Below are positions 63,385-64,000 of a stretch of DNA of 64,000 nucleotides, in pieces (the first letter of the stretch is position 1; each line of letters starts with the position of its first letter). Position numbers and translations under genes: made by a program. The stretch is taken from the NCBI GenBank assembly GCA_964019155.1, contig OZ025241.1, forward strand, positions 24,592,982 through 24,656,981, in the 5' to 3' direction. The notes under the pieces are model-generated. The model was not told the origin of the DNA. It saw only the letters and a program-made list of their open reading frames with translations, and made no database searches. This DNA comes from Osedax fenrisi (taxonomy: Eukaryota; Annelida; Polychaeta; Sabellida; Siboglinidae).

Positions 63385-64000
63385 TATTCATTAATATAAA
63401 TAACGCTTTAAATTTACGTGACTTTTAATTTGGTTAATATGCGTTGCTGTTAATATTATTATTATTCTAATTACATTAAATCTTATTACCATATATCTTT
63501 TACATATTTTCTTAACTTTATTATCTTATAGCCTAATTCAATAATATCACATTAAATTCACTTTCTCATTATTCGACATTAAGAATCCAATATGTAATGA
63601 TAATTTATCTACTTTAAGAATTTACCTTATCCCTTATATATTTTAGAGATTGTAATTAACATTTGATTTCTAAACAATTAATGTTCGCTGATTATTTTAT
63701 ATCGTAATGTTTATGAATCTTATTAAAAGTATACATCAAATCTATTATCCCTAAATCTTCTCTCGATCATACTATTTTAATTAATTCTCAATTAATTAAA
63801 TTTATTTAACTAACGTTCATAAAACCTCTTAATTTGAGCATATGAGTAAGACTCTCGATAGGATAGTTTATAAATAAATCATGTGTTATCCTTAAATAAT
63901 AATATCGTTGACATATTACAAAGTTATAATAGTAAATATAATTATATTTAGATGAGTTTAATATATAGAGTAAATTAGCTTCTGGTTATATATTATACTA
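63385..64000. other. AT-rich spacer, nothing recognised
   Basis: No frame longer than chance, no repeat family and no terminus seen up to the window end. Confidence 0.5.

Overview
This window is strongly AT-rich (well above 70% by eye) eukaryotic DNA, almost certainly from a metazoan invertebrate. The evidence is the animal-type mobile elements: CR1/L2/Jockey-type LINEs, Ty3/Gypsy elements, hAT and piggyBac DNA transposons and Helitrons. They sit among long (TA)n and (TAC)n microsatellites and GT-AG bounded mini-exons. I see no complete ordinary host gene, no tRNA or rRNA and no prokaryotic signal. The species cannot be named from the sequence. It reads as a transposon graveyard with several fairly young insertions, many nested in one another.

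Layout. 1-1.4 kb: LINE 3' remnant, 106-bp minisatellite and a Helitron-like end. 1.8-5.0 kb: LINE A (+). 7.15-11.44 kb: LINE B (-), split by a 589-bp TG...CA solo LTR with a GTCTA duplication; the LINE frame is continuous once the insert is ignored. 13.2-18.8 kb: a 5-kb Helitron-like element (13657-18640) made of about 20 repeats of its own 3'-end motif, lying between ~145-bp inverted arms; a second Helitron-like end lies at 19354. 21.1-27.8 kb: a DNA element with 37-bp inverted ends, split by a solo LTR (21587-22047) and by nearly complete LINE D (22591-26700, -). 29.5 kb: a possible piggyBac N-terminal exon. 31.1-36.0 kb: a 4,870-bp hAT-type element with perfect 8-bp duplications (ATATATAC), carrying spliceable mini-exons, internal duplications and a nested inverted-repeat element. 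36.6-37.4 kb: piggyBac C-terminal remnant. 39.2 kb: 153-bp hAT MITE with perfect 8-bp duplications.

39.8-47.6 kb: four (TAC)n arrays of 0.3-0.95 kb alternate with three LINE copies (C1, C2, C3). All are minus-strand and 5'-truncated, and all end in a TTGA-type tail fused to the (TAG)n strand. C1 and C3 are about 99% identical by eye. The simplest reading is a LINE lineage that targets TAG/TAC microsatellites. 47.66-49.83 kb and 50.94-53.85 kb: two Ty3/Gypsy relics (-). The second keeps TTAA duplications, a full 3' LTR and only 23 bp of its 5' LTR joined to pol. 54.4-55.7 kb: LINE F (-). 56.9-57.3 kb: two consensus-spliced mini-exons whose joined frame resembles a MULE-type transposase tail. 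58.41-58.95 kb: solo LTR. 60.0-63.0 kb: decayed LINE E (-) with a PHD-like finger in ORF1. The rest is AT-rich spacer.

How the parts work together. The autonomous parts seen are LINE endonuclease/reverse transcriptase, Gypsy reverse transcriptase/RNase H/integrase, and a piggyBac DDE fragment. Each is broken by stops, frameshifts or truncation. (TA)n tracts border the LTRs, the Helitron ends and several LINE truncations; (TAC)n tracts border the LINE C copies. Simple repeats are therefore the main landing sites here. The most novel candidates are the microsatellite-embedded LINE chain, the self-repeating Helitron, and the hAT element carrying possible captured exons.
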